Assembly: GCA_016742255.1 (NCBI GenBank)
Contig: JACVCB010000015.1
Span: 24,265 to 88,264 of the forward strand
Direction: 5' to 3'
DNA: 64,000 nucleotides
DNA from: Leptospira sp.
GTDB taxonomy: Bacteria > Spirochaetota > Leptospiria > Leptospirales > Leptospiraceae
The notes beneath the pieces were generated by a model, which made no database searches, was not told the DNA's origin, and saw only the letters and a program-made list of their open reading frames with translations. The stretch's first letter is position 1; the number at the start of each line of letters is the position of its first letter. Positions 48,506 to 57,702 of this stretch are shown piece by piece. The translations under genes and the position numbers were made by a program.

Positions 48506-49345
48506 ATGGATAATACTTTAAATGCGTTTTTACGTGGCATCATAGAAGCTGCCACGGAATTTTTGCCAGTGTCTTCCACTGGCCATTTGTTTTTATTTAG
48601 TTATTTTTTCCCATTTCAAAACCTTTCAGTCCCACACGAAGCATTTGAGGATTTGTATGATATTTTCATACAAACTGGTGCTATTTTATCCGTTGTTGTT
48701 TTGTATTATAAAACACTTTGGAACCACTTGAAACTGGCAGTTCAGTATGGAATCAAACAAACCAATGACAAATCTGGTTACCAATTTTATCTCAATTTAC
48801 TGATAGGTATTTTACCAATACTAGTATTAGGATTTGTTTTTAAATCCCAACTCGACCAAATTAAAATGAGACCTGATTTACTTTTAATTCTAGGAGTATC
48901 GTGGTTCGTCGGTGGAATACTCATGGTCATTGTTGAAAAGAGACATTTAGACGAAAGTCATGGTAAGCTTATTGGTTTCAAAGAATCAATCATCGTAGGT
49001 TTTTTACAATGTTTTGCCTTGATACCAGGTGTATCAAGGTCTGCAGCAACTATCATATCAGCAAGAACTTTGGGTGTATCCAAAAAAGACAGTGCTGAGT
49101 TTTCTTTTTTTCTTGCCATTCCAGTTTTAAGTTTGGCTGGTTTATATAAGTTATACAAACACCGTCATATTTTAAATTCCGAAACCATAGGTCTCTTACT
49201 GTTTGGAAGTATCATCTCTTTTGTAATCTGCTATTTTATCATCAGACTTTTTATGGCTTTTATACGTAGAAGGAGTTTTATATCCTTTGGAGTATATCGA
49301 ATTATTTTAGGAACATTGGTTATACTATATTTCCTTCGTGGCTAA
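48506..49345 (+). CDS. uppP: Undecaprenyl-diphosphatase (UppP/BacA)
   Basis: Inner-membrane enzyme that recycles the lipid carrier by converting undecaprenyl diphosphate to the monophosphate; confers bacitracin tolerance. The 279 residues have the signature FLRGIIEAATEFLPVSSTGHL (the E-x-x-x-E-x-x-P-x-SSTGH region) and the second motif LIPGVSRSAATIISA, with about eight helices. The 3' end overlaps the convergent phosphatase gene by 26 bp. It pairs functionally with the partial ddl at the other end in peptidoglycan synthesis. Confidence 0.95.
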   Translation: MDNTLNAFLRGIIEAATEFLPVSSTGHLFLFSYFFPFQNLSVPHEAFEDLYDIFIQTGAILSVVVLYYKTLWNHLKLAVQYGIKQTNDKSGYQFYLNLLIGILPILVLGFVFKSQLDQIKMRPDLLLILGVSWFVGGILMVIVEKRHLDESHGKLIGFKESIIVGFLQCFALIPGVSRSAATIISARTLGVSKKDSAEFSFFLAIPVLSLAGLYKLYKHRHILNSETIGLLLFGSIISFVICYFIIRLFMAFIRRRSFISFGVYRIILGTLVILYFLRG

Positions 49346-51848
49346 GAAATTCTAAATAAAAACTTTTTTTATCAAAGTTGTCTGTATGATCTAGTAAGCG
49401 GAAAAATAGTTTCGTGTTTTGTTTTTGGGTTTTATTCCTTAAAAATAATCGTTCACACCAGATAACCGCATCATCTATTTTACCCAATTTGAATTCGGAT
49501 TTAGCGATCATATACAATAGGTTTTCTTTCGACGGGTTTTCATTGAATGCAAGTTTGAGATGGTGTAAAGCTTCTATCCATTTTTTTTGATGGAAGTAGA
49601 TTTTCCCTGCCAATGAATGGAAGTTCGGATGGGAAAATTGAGTGAGAAGGGGAATCAAATCCGAGAGTGCCGTTTCATAATTCCCTTTTTTTGCATTTGA
49701 TTGGATCATTAGGAATTTTGTGCGAATGTCTTCGGAAATCGAAAGTTTTGGAATTTCTGATTGGAAACCAATTCTTAAAAAAGATACATCATCAGTAATT
49801 TCCCCGTTATTTTCTATTTCTTTCACAAGTGGTAAAAGTTTCGCTTCCGTTCTCTCCACAAAACGCAGAATCAAAGTTTCATCTTCATTGATATAACGGT
49901 TTTCTGTATCACTCATTAACCCTATATCATCCCTTCCATCGGAACCAACGAGAAGTACATCTCCATCTAAAAGTGAAAATGTTTTGATTTGGAAGTGTGT
50001 ATTGTTTTTGGGAAATCCAAGTTTTCGCATAGAAAGTTCTGTTTCGATAAAGGATGCTACACCATCTCTATATAAAATACTCCAAGGGTGCTCCGCATTG
50101 ATGTAGTAAATGTATCCATTTTTGCCAACCATTCCAAGTACCACACTCGATAACATAGAACCATCAAAACTTGCGAATACAGATTGTAGTTCTACATAAA
50201 GATCCTTTAACCAAAGTTCAGGTGGTCTCCTTTTGGTATAACTGGACTTTGCTCTAGATAAAACTGCTTGGAATACTACACCTAATACAAGAGCTCCTCC
50301 AGCTCCTTGTATTGATTTTCCCATTGCATCGGCATTGGCAAAAACAGTATATTCTCCCGATTCTAAATGAATCGAACCAACAATACATATATCTCCACCA
50401 ATTTCCCCATCTTTCCCTCTAAATTGAAATTTTTTCTTTTGGTTGGTATAAGATTCAATTTTGATTTCGGGAATTTTATTTTCAATTCGTGCTAATGGTT
50501 GGATGAGGAGTGAAGTTAAAAAATAATCCCCGTCTTGTTTTTCTTTTAAGATTTGTAATTGATTAAGTGATTCATTTAATGCGTCAGTTCGATCCTCAAC
50601 TTTTTTCTCTAAGTTTTTATTGAGATCTTCAAATTCCTCATTCAATTTCACAAATGAATTTGCGAGAATCATTGCAAGTGAAATGTTAAAGAACAAAAAT
50701 GCATATCCCATGATTCGAGGGAATACCCAATAATTTCGATTTGTTGCTGTATCAATGATGGCTGCAATTAAAACTATGGTGAGTCCTATCGTAATGTAAA
50801 TTGCTCGTTTTTCTCCTTTTCTCAGATTTCGAATCAAATTGGAAAAAATGAGTATTACATAAAGGATCCATGTTGGTTGCACCAAATTGGAGAGAACAAA
50901 GTTGAAGTGTTCTATATTATTCGAAACCAAGAAAAAGCAAAAGATCAACAATTGAAATCCATCTAAAATTTTCGCAAAAATTACATATCGATCTTCAAAT
51001 AGCGTCCGCAAAAAATGGTACATGAATGGTATGAGTAACAAAATTGTTAAATATTCCAATTTTTTCATCTCTAAGAAAGAAAACCCGAGTTCATATTTTA
51101 ATTGGTTTCTTAAAAAATTATAAAGTACGAATGAAAAAGAAAAGAGTGAAAAGAATAAATTTTCCCTGTCTTTTCTCCTTCTGATAAACAAAAATAAGAA
51201 GTAACTTCCAACCGTGATATAAACTGTAAGGAAAATTAATTTTATGAATTCATCTTTATAAAATCGATTTTGGATGTCATTACTCGGACCTAATAATGTT
51301 TCGTCTTGTTCAATTCCGCCTGAATTTTGAAAATACAATTGGATTTTAACCAACAAAAGATTCTTTTTTTTAGGCAAAATCAAATGGGAAGGAATCGGAT
51401 AGATTCTCAATTTATCATAATTTTGTGGAAACGGGGAATCCCATTCGCCTGTTTTGCCAATTAATTTTCCATTTAAGAAGGTGCGGTCACGGTCATTGAT
51501 AATCCCAAGACGAAAACTATACTGGATATTTGGATCAACATCCATTTCGATCCATTTCGCTAAAATCACAGTTCTTTTCTGTTTTTGATTCTCTTTGGAA
51601 GGGGTTAAGTTTCCGGGAACTTTGATTCGTTTCCAATTGTAATTGGAAAAATTTTCTTCTGTTAGATTTTGAATTTCACTTTCCGTTAGTCCATTTTCCG
51701 TAATGTACCACTGGGTTTTTGGATCGTTTTGGTTTGAATCTAAACTTGTGATCGAATGGGGATGATTCTGGATGGTAAAATCTAAAAGAGGGCTAGATTC
51801 CAATTGGGAAAAAGAAAAGACAAGAACAATCAGTAACTTTTTTATCAT
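49320..51848 (-). CDS. 7TMR-DISM-like PP2C (SpoIIE-type) phosphatase with TPRs
   Basis: About 842 residues from the ATG at 51848. Signal peptide (1-19), a periplasmic beta-rich ligand domain (to about 195; FLNGKLIGKTGEWDSPFP), about seven membrane helices (205-420), a short coiled coil, then a PP2C domain (about 465-725) and TPR repeats (about 735-842). Phosphatase motifs EIGGD, NADAMGK, GSDGRDD and ITDD are present. The catalytic half closely resembles the protein at 5724-8891, but the sensor half is of a different type, suggesting domain shuffling of one output module. Substrate unknown. Confidence 0.88.
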   Translation of the reverse strand: MIKKLLIVLVFSFSQLESSPLLDFTIQNHPHSITSLDSNQNDPKTQWYITENGLTESEIQNLTEENFSNYNWKRIKVPGNLTPSKENQKQKRTVILAKWIEMDVDPNIQYSFRLGIINDRDRTFLNGKLIGKTGEWDSPFPQNYDKLRIYPIPSHLILPKKKNLLLVKIQLYFQNSGGIEQDETLLGPSNDIQNRFYKDEFIKLIFLTVYITVGSYFLFLFIRRRKDRENLFFSLFSFSFVLYNFLRNQLKYELGFSFLEMKKLEYLTILLLIPFMYHFLRTLFEDRYVIFAKILDGFQLLIFCFFLVSNNIEHFNFVLSNLVQPTWILYVILIFSNLIRNLRKGEKRAIYITIGLTIVLIAAIIDTATNRNYWVFPRIMGYAFLFFNISLAMILANSFVKLNEEFEDLNKNLEKKVEDRTDALNESLNQLQILKEKQDGDYFLTSLLIQPLARIENKIPEIKIESYTNQKKKFQFRGKDGEIGGDICIVGSIHLESGEYTVFANADAMGKSIQGAGGALVLGVVFQAVLSRAKSSYTKRRPPELWLKDLYVELQSVFASFDGSMLSSVVLGMVGKNGYIYYINAEHPWSILYRDGVASFIETELSMRKLGFPKNNTHFQIKTFSLLDGDVLLVGSDGRDDIGLMSDTENRYINEDETLILRFVERTEAKLLPLVKEIENNGEITDDVSFLRIGFQSEIPKLSISEDIRTKFLMIQSNAKKGNYETALSDLIPLLTQFSHPNFHSLAGKIYFHQKKWIEALHHLKLAFNENPSKENLLYMIAKSEFKLGKIDDAVIWCERLFLRNKTQKQNTKLFFRLLDHTDNFDKKSFYLEFLSHEGNIV

Positions 51849-51849
51849 A

Positions 51850-51889
51850 TTTATACGGGGGTATTGACTCCCAAAACATTTCGTATAAA
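51850..51889. promoter_or_regulatory. Inverted repeat TTTATACG...CGTATAAA between divergent genes
   Basis: TTTATACG (51850-51857) and CGTATAAA (51882-51889) form perfect 8-bp arms with a 24-bp spacer. They occupy most of the 55-bp gap between the phosphatase and methyltransferase starts. Each outer arm contains TATAAA in the orientation of one gene, so the repeat may be a pair of divergent -10 elements, or an operator controlling both. Confidence 0.4.
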
Positions 51890-51903
51890 CAATTGGATGA
51901 AGA

Positions 51904-53085
51904 ATGGTCATTCGCTTAAAGAAGAATAAAGAAAAAGCTATATTAAATTTTCATCCTTGGGTATTTTCAGGTGCCATTGATTTTGTAGAGAAACATTCTA
52001 GTGCAGGTGATATCGTTGAGGTGCAATCTTCGAATGGTTCTTTTTTGGGTTGGGGTTTTTATGATCCAAGTAGCCAAATCCGGATTCGACTGTTCTCTTT
52101 TGATAAGGAAAAGGATGGGAAGTCGGAGTCGTATTGGCTTTCCAAATGGAATCAAATTTTAAATCTGAAACGTTCCTTATTACCAAATGATACAAATGGA
52201 TTTCGTTTGTTTCACTCTGAAGGTGACGGTGTTCCTGGAATGATTGTGGATATATATAATGAGACAGCCGTTTTACAATTGAAAATCCCTGGTGTGATTC
52301 GATTGAAGCCGCTATTAGTAAAATTTTTAGAATCAGTGGGTTATCACACAATCATTGAAAAACACGAAAAACAAGATTCAAAAAAAGGGGACGAAGTTTC
52401 CATTGAAAAGGGTATTCTTTCCGAATGTATCTTTTTAGAGAATGGTCTTCGTTTTATTTCAGATATTGAAAAAGGACAAAAAACAGGATTTTTCTTAGAC
52501 CAAAGAGAAAATCGGGCACTCCTTGGAAAATACGCAAAGAATCGAACCATACTCAATACATTTGCTTACTCGGGTGCGTTTTCCGTCTATGCATTGTTAA
52601 ATGGAGCAAAGTCCGTTCATAGTCTTGATATATCAAAACAAGCATTAGAAATTTGTGAAAAAAATTTGAAACTCAATGGAATCGGTTCTTCCATTGAAAA
52701 CGGAAAACATAAGAGTATAGAACATGATTGTTTTGATTATTTAAAACAAATGGATCCTGGGTTTTATGATTGTATCATCCTTGATCCACCCGCATTCACT
52801 AAAAACATTTCTACTGTGATGCAAGCAAGTAGAGGATACAAAGACATAAATATGAGAGCCATTTCTAAAATTCAAGACGGTGGTCTTATTTTTACCTTTT
52901 CTTGTTCCCAACATATTTCCTTTGATTTATTCAAAAAAATTGTTTTTGGAGCAGCTAAGGATGCAAAAAAAAGAGTTAGAATTTTACACCATTTAACCCA
53001 AAGCCCTGACCATGGATATTCTGTTTTCCACCCAGAAGGAGAATACTTAAAAGGACTTGTGATTCAGGTTGATGGAGAAATATAA
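51904..53085 (+). CDS. RlmI-like 23S rRNA (cytosine-C5) methyltransferase
   Basis: A 393-residue SAM-dependent methyltransferase of the RlmI/RlmK-L group. N-terminal PUA-like domain (about 1-70; HPWVFSGAID, GWGFYDPSSQIRIR), a central EEHD-like region, then the Rossmann domain with LDQRENRALLGKYA, LNTFAYSGAFSVYAL (SAM motif I), DPPAFTKN and the catalytic-cysteine region FTFSCSQHIS. RlmI of E. coli makes m5C1962 in 23S rRNA; the target here is inferred from family. GGATGAAG precedes the ATG. Confidence 0.9.
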   Translation: MVIRLKKNKEKAILNFHPWVFSGAIDFVEKHSSAGDIVEVQSSNGSFLGWGFYDPSSQIRIRLFSFDKEKDGKSESYWLSKWNQILNLKRSLLPNDTNGFRLFHSEGDGVPGMIVDIYNETAVLQLKIPGVIRLKPLLVKFLESVGYHTIIEKHEKQDSKKGDEVSIEKGILSECIFLENGLRFISDIEKGQKTGFFLDQRENRALLGKYAKNRTILNTFAYSGAFSVYALLNGAKSVHSLDISKQALEICEKNLKLNGIGSSIENGKHKSIEHDCFDYLKQMDPGFYDCIILDPPAFTKNISTVMQASRGYKDINMRAISKIQDGGLIFTFSCSQHISFDLFKKIVFGAAKDAKKRVRILHHLTQSPDHGYSVFHPEGEYLKGLVIQVDGEI

Positions 53086-53110
53086 TTGAAAATATTGGTG
53101 ATATCTTAGA

Positions 53111-54535
53111 ATGAAATTTACATCGCTTAGTTTCCTTTTGTTTTTTATTGTAGTTTATGCACTACACTGGTCTATCCGAGGTAAGTTTAGACTTGTATTT
53201 CTATTTTTAGCTTCTTTTGTTTTTTATGCAGCTTGGTCGATTCCATTTGCATTTCATTTTCTAACTTTAGTTTTGATCAACCATTTGCTAAACAAACAAA
53301 TCTTGAAAAACAAGAACAGTTATTGGTATCCAATTTCTTTACTGATTAATTTTGGAAACCTATTCCTATTTAAATATTTTTATTTTTTATGGTCTCTTTT
53401 GTTTCAAATCACAGGGAGTTTATGGTTTTCAAATGAATCCATTCAGGTTTTCTTAAATTCCCAATTTGGTTTTGATTCCATCACGTTGCCTCTTGCCATT
53501 AGTTTTTATACCTTTCAAATGGTTGCATATACAATTGATGTGAAACGAGGGAACGCAAATGAGAATCCAAGTTTTTTACAATTTGGATTGTTTATATTCT
53601 TTTTCCCCCAATTGGTAGCTGGACCTATCGTAAGGCATGGGGAATTCTTTTACCAATTAGAAGTTTGGAATGCAAAAAAAGAACAGTTATTTGAAGGTTA
53701 TTATTTAGTCTTTCTTGGTTTATTGAAAAAGGTAGTGATTGCAGATAATTTATCTCCCATCATCGAACCTATCTTTCAAAACCCAGATGCTTATGATGGT
53801 GTATCAAATGCACTAGCAATGTTTGGTTATGCGGCACGCGTATTTTGTGATTTTAGTGGGTATACGGACCTTGCGCGTGGTTTAGGAAAGTTATTAGGAA
53901 TCAATTTGCCTGAGAACTTCCATGCTCCTTATTTGTCAGCATCTGTTCGTGAATTATGGACACGTTGGCATATGACACTTGCTACATGGATCAAAGATTA
54001 TATTTATTTTCCACTCGGAGGATCTCGGGTATCGGAATGGAGAGGTTATTTTAACCTAATCCTAACGTTTACATTGGCTGGATTTTGGCATGGTGCCAAT
54101 TTTACATTTATCATTTGGGGATTTTTACACGGACTTGTGCTTAGCATTGAGCGAAAGGTAGAAATTATAACAAACAAACCGAAAAAGGAAGCTGTGGTAC
54201 TATGGAAAAAATGGATAGGTATTCTTTATACCTTTCTCTTTTTTGTTTTAACAATTCCATTTTTTAACGCACCGACTGTCAAAAATGCAGTTTCAATGTT
54301 GTTTCGATCCTTTGTGAATGCACCGGGGGAAAGGATAGGCCAGTTAGAAAAAATTCTTTATTCTATATTGTTAACATTCCTATTAAACTACTTACAAACA
54401 AAACCTAGTTTTCCAAGAGAATCATGGACAACGAAGTTTAGTCTTTCGTTTTTATTTTTGTTCTCTTTTCTTGTGACAGTTTTATTAGGTTATTTAGCAC
54501 CTGGAGGTACGGAGTTTATATACTTCCAATTTTAA
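53111..54535 (+). CDS. MBOAT family O-acyltransferase (AlgI/DltB-like)
   Basis: A 474-residue inner-membrane protein with about 11 helices, the normal AlgI length. Family motifs: PLAISFYTFQMVAYTIDVKRG, FPQLVAGPIVRH, FCDFSGYTDLARGLGKLLG, ELWTRWHMTLATWIKDYIY and the catalytic-His stretch GFWHGANFTFIIWG. AlgI-type proteins move acetyl groups across the membrane for polysaccharide or lipid acetylation. The SGNH-like DUF1574 gene follows after 1 bp and probably completes transfer. The acceptor is not known. Confidence 0.93.
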   Translation: MKFTSLSFLLFFIVVYALHWSIRGKFRLVFLFLASFVFYAAWSIPFAFHFLTLVLINHLLNKQILKNKNSYWYPISLLINFGNLFLFKYFYFLWSLLFQITGSLWFSNESIQVFLNSQFGFDSITLPLAISFYTFQMVAYTIDVKRGNANENPSFLQFGLFIFFFPQLVAGPIVRHGEFFYQLEVWNAKKEQLFEGYYLVFLGLLKKVVIADNLSPIIEPIFQNPDAYDGVSNALAMFGYAARVFCDFSGYTDLARGLGKLLGINLPENFHAPYLSASVRELWTRWHMTLATWIKDYIYFPLGGSRVSEWRGYFNLILTFTLAGFWHGANFTFIIWGFLHGLVLSIERKVEIITNKPKKEAVVLWKKWIGILYTFLFFVLTIPFFNAPTVKNAVSMLFRSFVNAPGERIGQLEKILYSILLTFLLNYLQTKPSFPRESWTTKFSLSFLFLFSFLVTVLLGYLAPGGTEFIYFQF

Positions 54536-54536
54536 T

Positions 54537-55667
54537 ATGAAAAATAAATTTCCAATTGTTTTCTATCCACTTCTTCTTGCCTTAGCATTGTTTTTATTTG
54601 ATAAACTATTTTTCCTACCTGTGATTGTAGAGAATACATATAGCTGGAAAAAAATTGAACGTAAGTTTTACGAACTCAAAGAAGATCTATTCGAAGTTAT
54701 GCTCGAGGAATCAAAAAAGAATCCCGGGAAACAGATAGGTCTGATTTTAGGAAGTTCTCGTTCAGGTGAATTTGATTCTGAAATGGTAGAAGGATTTTTT
54801 CCAAATACAAATTCTTTTAACTTTGCTGCTCCCTTTGGTCCACCAAGTTTCCAAGCATATTGGTTGGAACGAGTGCTTGCAACAAACTTACCAATTCGTT
54901 ATGTTTTGATAGAAGTGGATCCACTTTTATTTTCTAAATCCGCTATCGATTATTCCTTAAATGGATCGTACGATAATCTTTATGTATTGGAACATTTGGA
55001 TTTTTTTAGAACAAAATCGAAAGATCCATGGACCACTCACACGAAAGGTTTTTCGATTGATGAAGCAGAAGTTTATTTTCTAAAAAAATTATTTGCATTG
55101 TATAAATACCCTTTAGATCCCACAGCAATTAAGGCCAATAATAAGGAAATTGAGATTGGTTTTTTCCCTGGAATGTCTTCTGGAATCACAGGAAAAGAAC
55201 ATAAAAGGGGATACATAGATAAAATCAAAATGGTAAATCGTGTGAAATTTGGAGCACTACCCAATGAGATTAAATTTGCAAATATGGATTTATTCTTGGA
55301 ACGAGATGCGGAAGCAATGTACAACCAGTACTTACGAGGTTCTTCCTTATCGCCAACGCAGATTTTCTTTTTTAAGAAAATGTTACATCTATTAGAAGGA
55401 AAAGGAATTCCAGTGATCGTTTATTTCCCTGCTGTTTCAGAGCCTCTCCGACGCAGGATGAAAACAGATGGGTTACTTGATCGATTTAATACTGAAGTTA
55501 GGAAAGAAGTGGAAGTTGTATCACGGTCACCAAATTCTAAATTCATTGTGATCGATCCCAATGAAGATCCAAATTGGAAATGTAAAGATTTTGTCGATTC
55601 GCTCCATTTGAGTGGCGCTTGTTTTCCGAATTTACTTCCTATTTTATTTCCGAAATCAATTCGTTAA
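54537..55667 (+). CDS. DUF1574 family protein, SGNH-like partner of MBOAT protein
   Basis: A 376-residue protein with one N-terminal membrane segment (about 6-26). LILGSSRSGEFDSEMV (residues about 71-86) has the Ser block of SGNH hydrolases, and the C-terminal FVDSLHLSGACF has the D-x-x-H block. This is the layout of AlgJ/AlgX/DltD-type acetyl or alanyl transfer partners. DUF1574 is a family prominent in Leptospira; the enzymatic role is inferred from the two motifs and from the adjacent MBOAT gene. It overlaps the convergent J-like gene by 4 bp. Confidence 0.82.
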   Translation: MKNKFPIVFYPLLLALALFLFDKLFFLPVIVENTYSWKKIERKFYELKEDLFEVMLEESKKNPGKQIGLILGSSRSGEFDSEMVEGFFPNTNSFNFAAPFGPPSFQAYWLERVLATNLPIRYVLIEVDPLLFSKSAIDYSLNGSYDNLYVLEHLDFFRTKSKDPWTTHTKGFSIDEAEVYFLKKLFALYKYPLDPTAIKANNKEIEIGFFPGMSSGITGKEHKRGYIDKIKMVNRVKFGALPNEIKFANMDLFLERDAEAMYNQYLRGSSLSPTQIFFFKKMLHLLEGKGIPVIVYFPAVSEPLRRRMKTDGLLDRFNTEVRKEVEVVSRSPNSKFIVIDPNEDPNWKCKDFVDSLHLSGACFPNLLPILFPKSIR

Positions 55668-56260
55668 AGGCGAGATTCTTTTCTTTTTTTTAATTGTTTC
55701 GGAATGTACAAAAATCGGAAGAGTAGGTAACCAATACCGCTGAATCCCAAAAATAGATAGGAAAGGAAATTAAAGAGAATGTCATTTTCTTTGGACGTTT
55801 CCACTTCATTTTGGTGGAGTAAAGACTGGAACAAAACAATTCCGGAGTATAACAGTAAGTTGATGACAAGGTAGATGGTTGTCTTTTTTAATACCCATAA
55901 AGTATCTCCCATCTCACCTTTGAATTTTGAAAACTCGCTGAGAATTTCTTGGTAGGTTTTTTTATGACCCAGCCGGTATATGTCGTAAGCCTCTTCCATT
56001 TCTGGGTCTTTGGCTTTTCCATCAAGTAGTACAAATTCAAAATCCAATTCCGAATCATAAACATCTCTTTTGTTTGGATCACTTAAAGTCAAATAGGCCC
56101 TTGTTAGTTCCAAAATTTTGTCTTTGGCTTCCTGACTACCAGCTTTTTCAAGTTGTTCCCAAAAGAGTAATTCCCGTAGGTAAACCGCTTCAATGCCATT
56201 CGTAGGAAAATCTCTCGAAATTCCTAAAATTTCATAAAAAGTCTCTCGCTTTGTGTTCGG
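55664..56260 (-). CDS. J-domain-like membrane protein lacking HPD
   Basis: About 198 residues. The first 65 look like a DnaJ domain: [20 protein letters not shown] at the helix I/II position and [15 protein letters not shown] at helix IV. The HPD loop that activates Hsp70 is missing, replaced by [11 protein letters not shown], so it probably does not stimulate DnaK. Two membrane helices follow (about 124-145 and 160-182). The ATG at 56260 is chosen; an ATG at 56281 adds seven residues. It may act as a membrane adaptor; function unassigned. Confidence 0.75.
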   Translation of the reverse strand, partial: PNTKRETFYEILGISRDFPTNGIEAVYLRELLFWEQLEKAGSQEAKDKILELTRAYLTLSDPNKRDVYDSELDFEFVLLDGKAKDPEMEEAYDIYRLGHKKTYQEILSEFSKFKGEMGDTLWVLKKTTIYLVINLLLYSGIVLFQSLLHQNEVETSKENDILFNFLSYLFLGFSGIGYLLFRFLYIPKQLKKRKESRL

Positions 56261-56325
56261 CATATACCCCTTCCTATCCATTCTTCTTTGCTTTACAAGG
56301 AATTTTCTTGGGAAAACATATCATT

Positions 56326-57702
56326 ATGAACCCTACCTTGACAGAAAGCTTAGACAATATTCCCGCCATCCAATTGGGAAAGGTCTATGTGGAAACTTAC
56401 GGCTGCCAAATGAACGAATACGATTCAGGCATAGTAAAGGAACTATTCCGTAAGGAGAATTACGAAACCACAAATTCGGTGGAAGACAGTGATATCATAT
56501 TTTTGAATACTTGTGCCGTCCGAGAAAATGCACATGCGAAGATTTATGGACGACTCCAATCCCTCGGTTACCTCAAGAAAAAGAATCCTAATTTGGTCAT
56601 CGGTGTTTTAGGTTGTATGGCACAGAACTTAGGAGAAGACTTATTCAACCAAGAATTGCCTCTCGATTTGATTGTGGGTCCAGATAATTATAGGACTTTA
56701 CCAGAACTCATAGAAAACATTCGTAAGGGTGAAAAAGATGTCCAACTCACAAGGTTATCCAGGACAGAAACGTATGATGAATTAGAGCCAAAGGTTGTGA
56801 ATGGGATCCAGGCATTTGTTACCATCATGCGTGGTTGTAATAATTTTTGTACCTTCTGTGTGGTTCCTTATACAAGAGGAAGAGAAAGGAGCCGTGAACC
56901 GCAGTCCATCATCCATGAGATCAAACAGTTGGAAACGATGGGTGTGAAACAAGTCACACTTCTTGGCCAAAATGTGAATAGTTATTCCTATGAAAATTTT
57001 GACTTTTGTGCACTTGTGGAAGAAATTCTAAAACAAACCAGTATTGAGCGAGTTCGGTTTACAAGTCCTCACCCTAAAGATTTTCCAGATCATCTCATTT
57101 CACTTATGGCAAAAGAAGAAAGATTTTCTTCTCAAATCCATATGCCACTCCAAGCAGGGAGTTCAAAAGTACTGCGAGATATGAAACGTAGTTATACGAA
57201 GGAAGAATATTTGGATTTGGTTCAAAAAATCCAAGCAGTGATTCCTGATATCGGAATAACGTCTGACATCATCGTAGGATTTCCAGGAGAAACTGACGAA
57301 GAATTCCAAGAAACTTTAGAAGTTGTAAAACAAGTGAAATTTGACATGTCTTATATGTTTAAATATTCTGAACGAGAGGGGACCATCGCAAAACGTAAGT
57401 TTATTGACGATGTTCCTGAGGAAGTTAAGAGTAAAAGGTTAATCGAACTTGTTGAACTCCAAACAAAAATTTCGTTGGAGAAAAATCTAACAAAAATTGG
57501 AAAAGAATTTTCCATTTTGGTGGAGAATACTTCAAAAAAATCAAAACAAGAGTTATGTGGTCGGTCACACTGTGGTCGAATGGTAGTTTTCCCAATTCCA
57601 GAAGGAATGTCTCAAGACTTATCGGATTGGATTGGAAAAACGGTAACTGTACTCATTGAACAAGCAACTAGTGCTACTCTCAAAGGGAAATTGATTGTCT
57701 AA
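56326..57702 (+). CDS. miaB: tRNA-2-methylthio-N6-dimethylallyladenosine synthase MiaB
   Basis: Radical-SAM methylthiotransferase that converts i6A37 to ms2i6A37 in tRNAs reading UNN codons. About 458 residues. N-terminal UPF0004 domain cysteines in [23 protein letters not shown] and VLGCMAQ bind one [4Fe-4S] cluster. The radical-SAM cysteines are in [30 protein letters not shown] and a C-terminal TRAM domain complete it. The ATG at 56326 is preferred: 25 upstream in-frame residues overlap the divergent gene and do not look like MiaB. Confidence 0.96.
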   Translation: MNPTLTESLDNIPAIQLGKVYVETYGCQMNEYDSGIVKELFRKENYETTNSVEDSDIIFLNTCAVRENAHAKIYGRLQSLGYLKKKNPNLVIGVLGCMAQNLGEDLFNQELPLDLIVGPDNYRTLPELIENIRKGEKDVQLTRLSRTETYDELEPKVVNGIQAFVTIMRGCNNFCTFCVVPYTRGRERSREPQSIIHEIKQLETMGVKQVTLLGQNVNSYSYENFDFCALVEEILKQTSIERVRFTSPHPKDFPDHLISLMAKEERFSSQIHMPLQAGSSKVLRDMKRSYTKEEYLDLVQKIQAVIPDIGITSDIIVGFPGETDEEFQETLEVVKQVKFDMSYMFKYSEREGTIAKRKFIDDVPEEVKSKRLIELVELQTKISLEKNLTKIGKEFSILVENTSKKSKQELCGRSHCGRMVVFPIPEGMSQDLSDWIGKTVTVLIEQATSATLKGKLIV

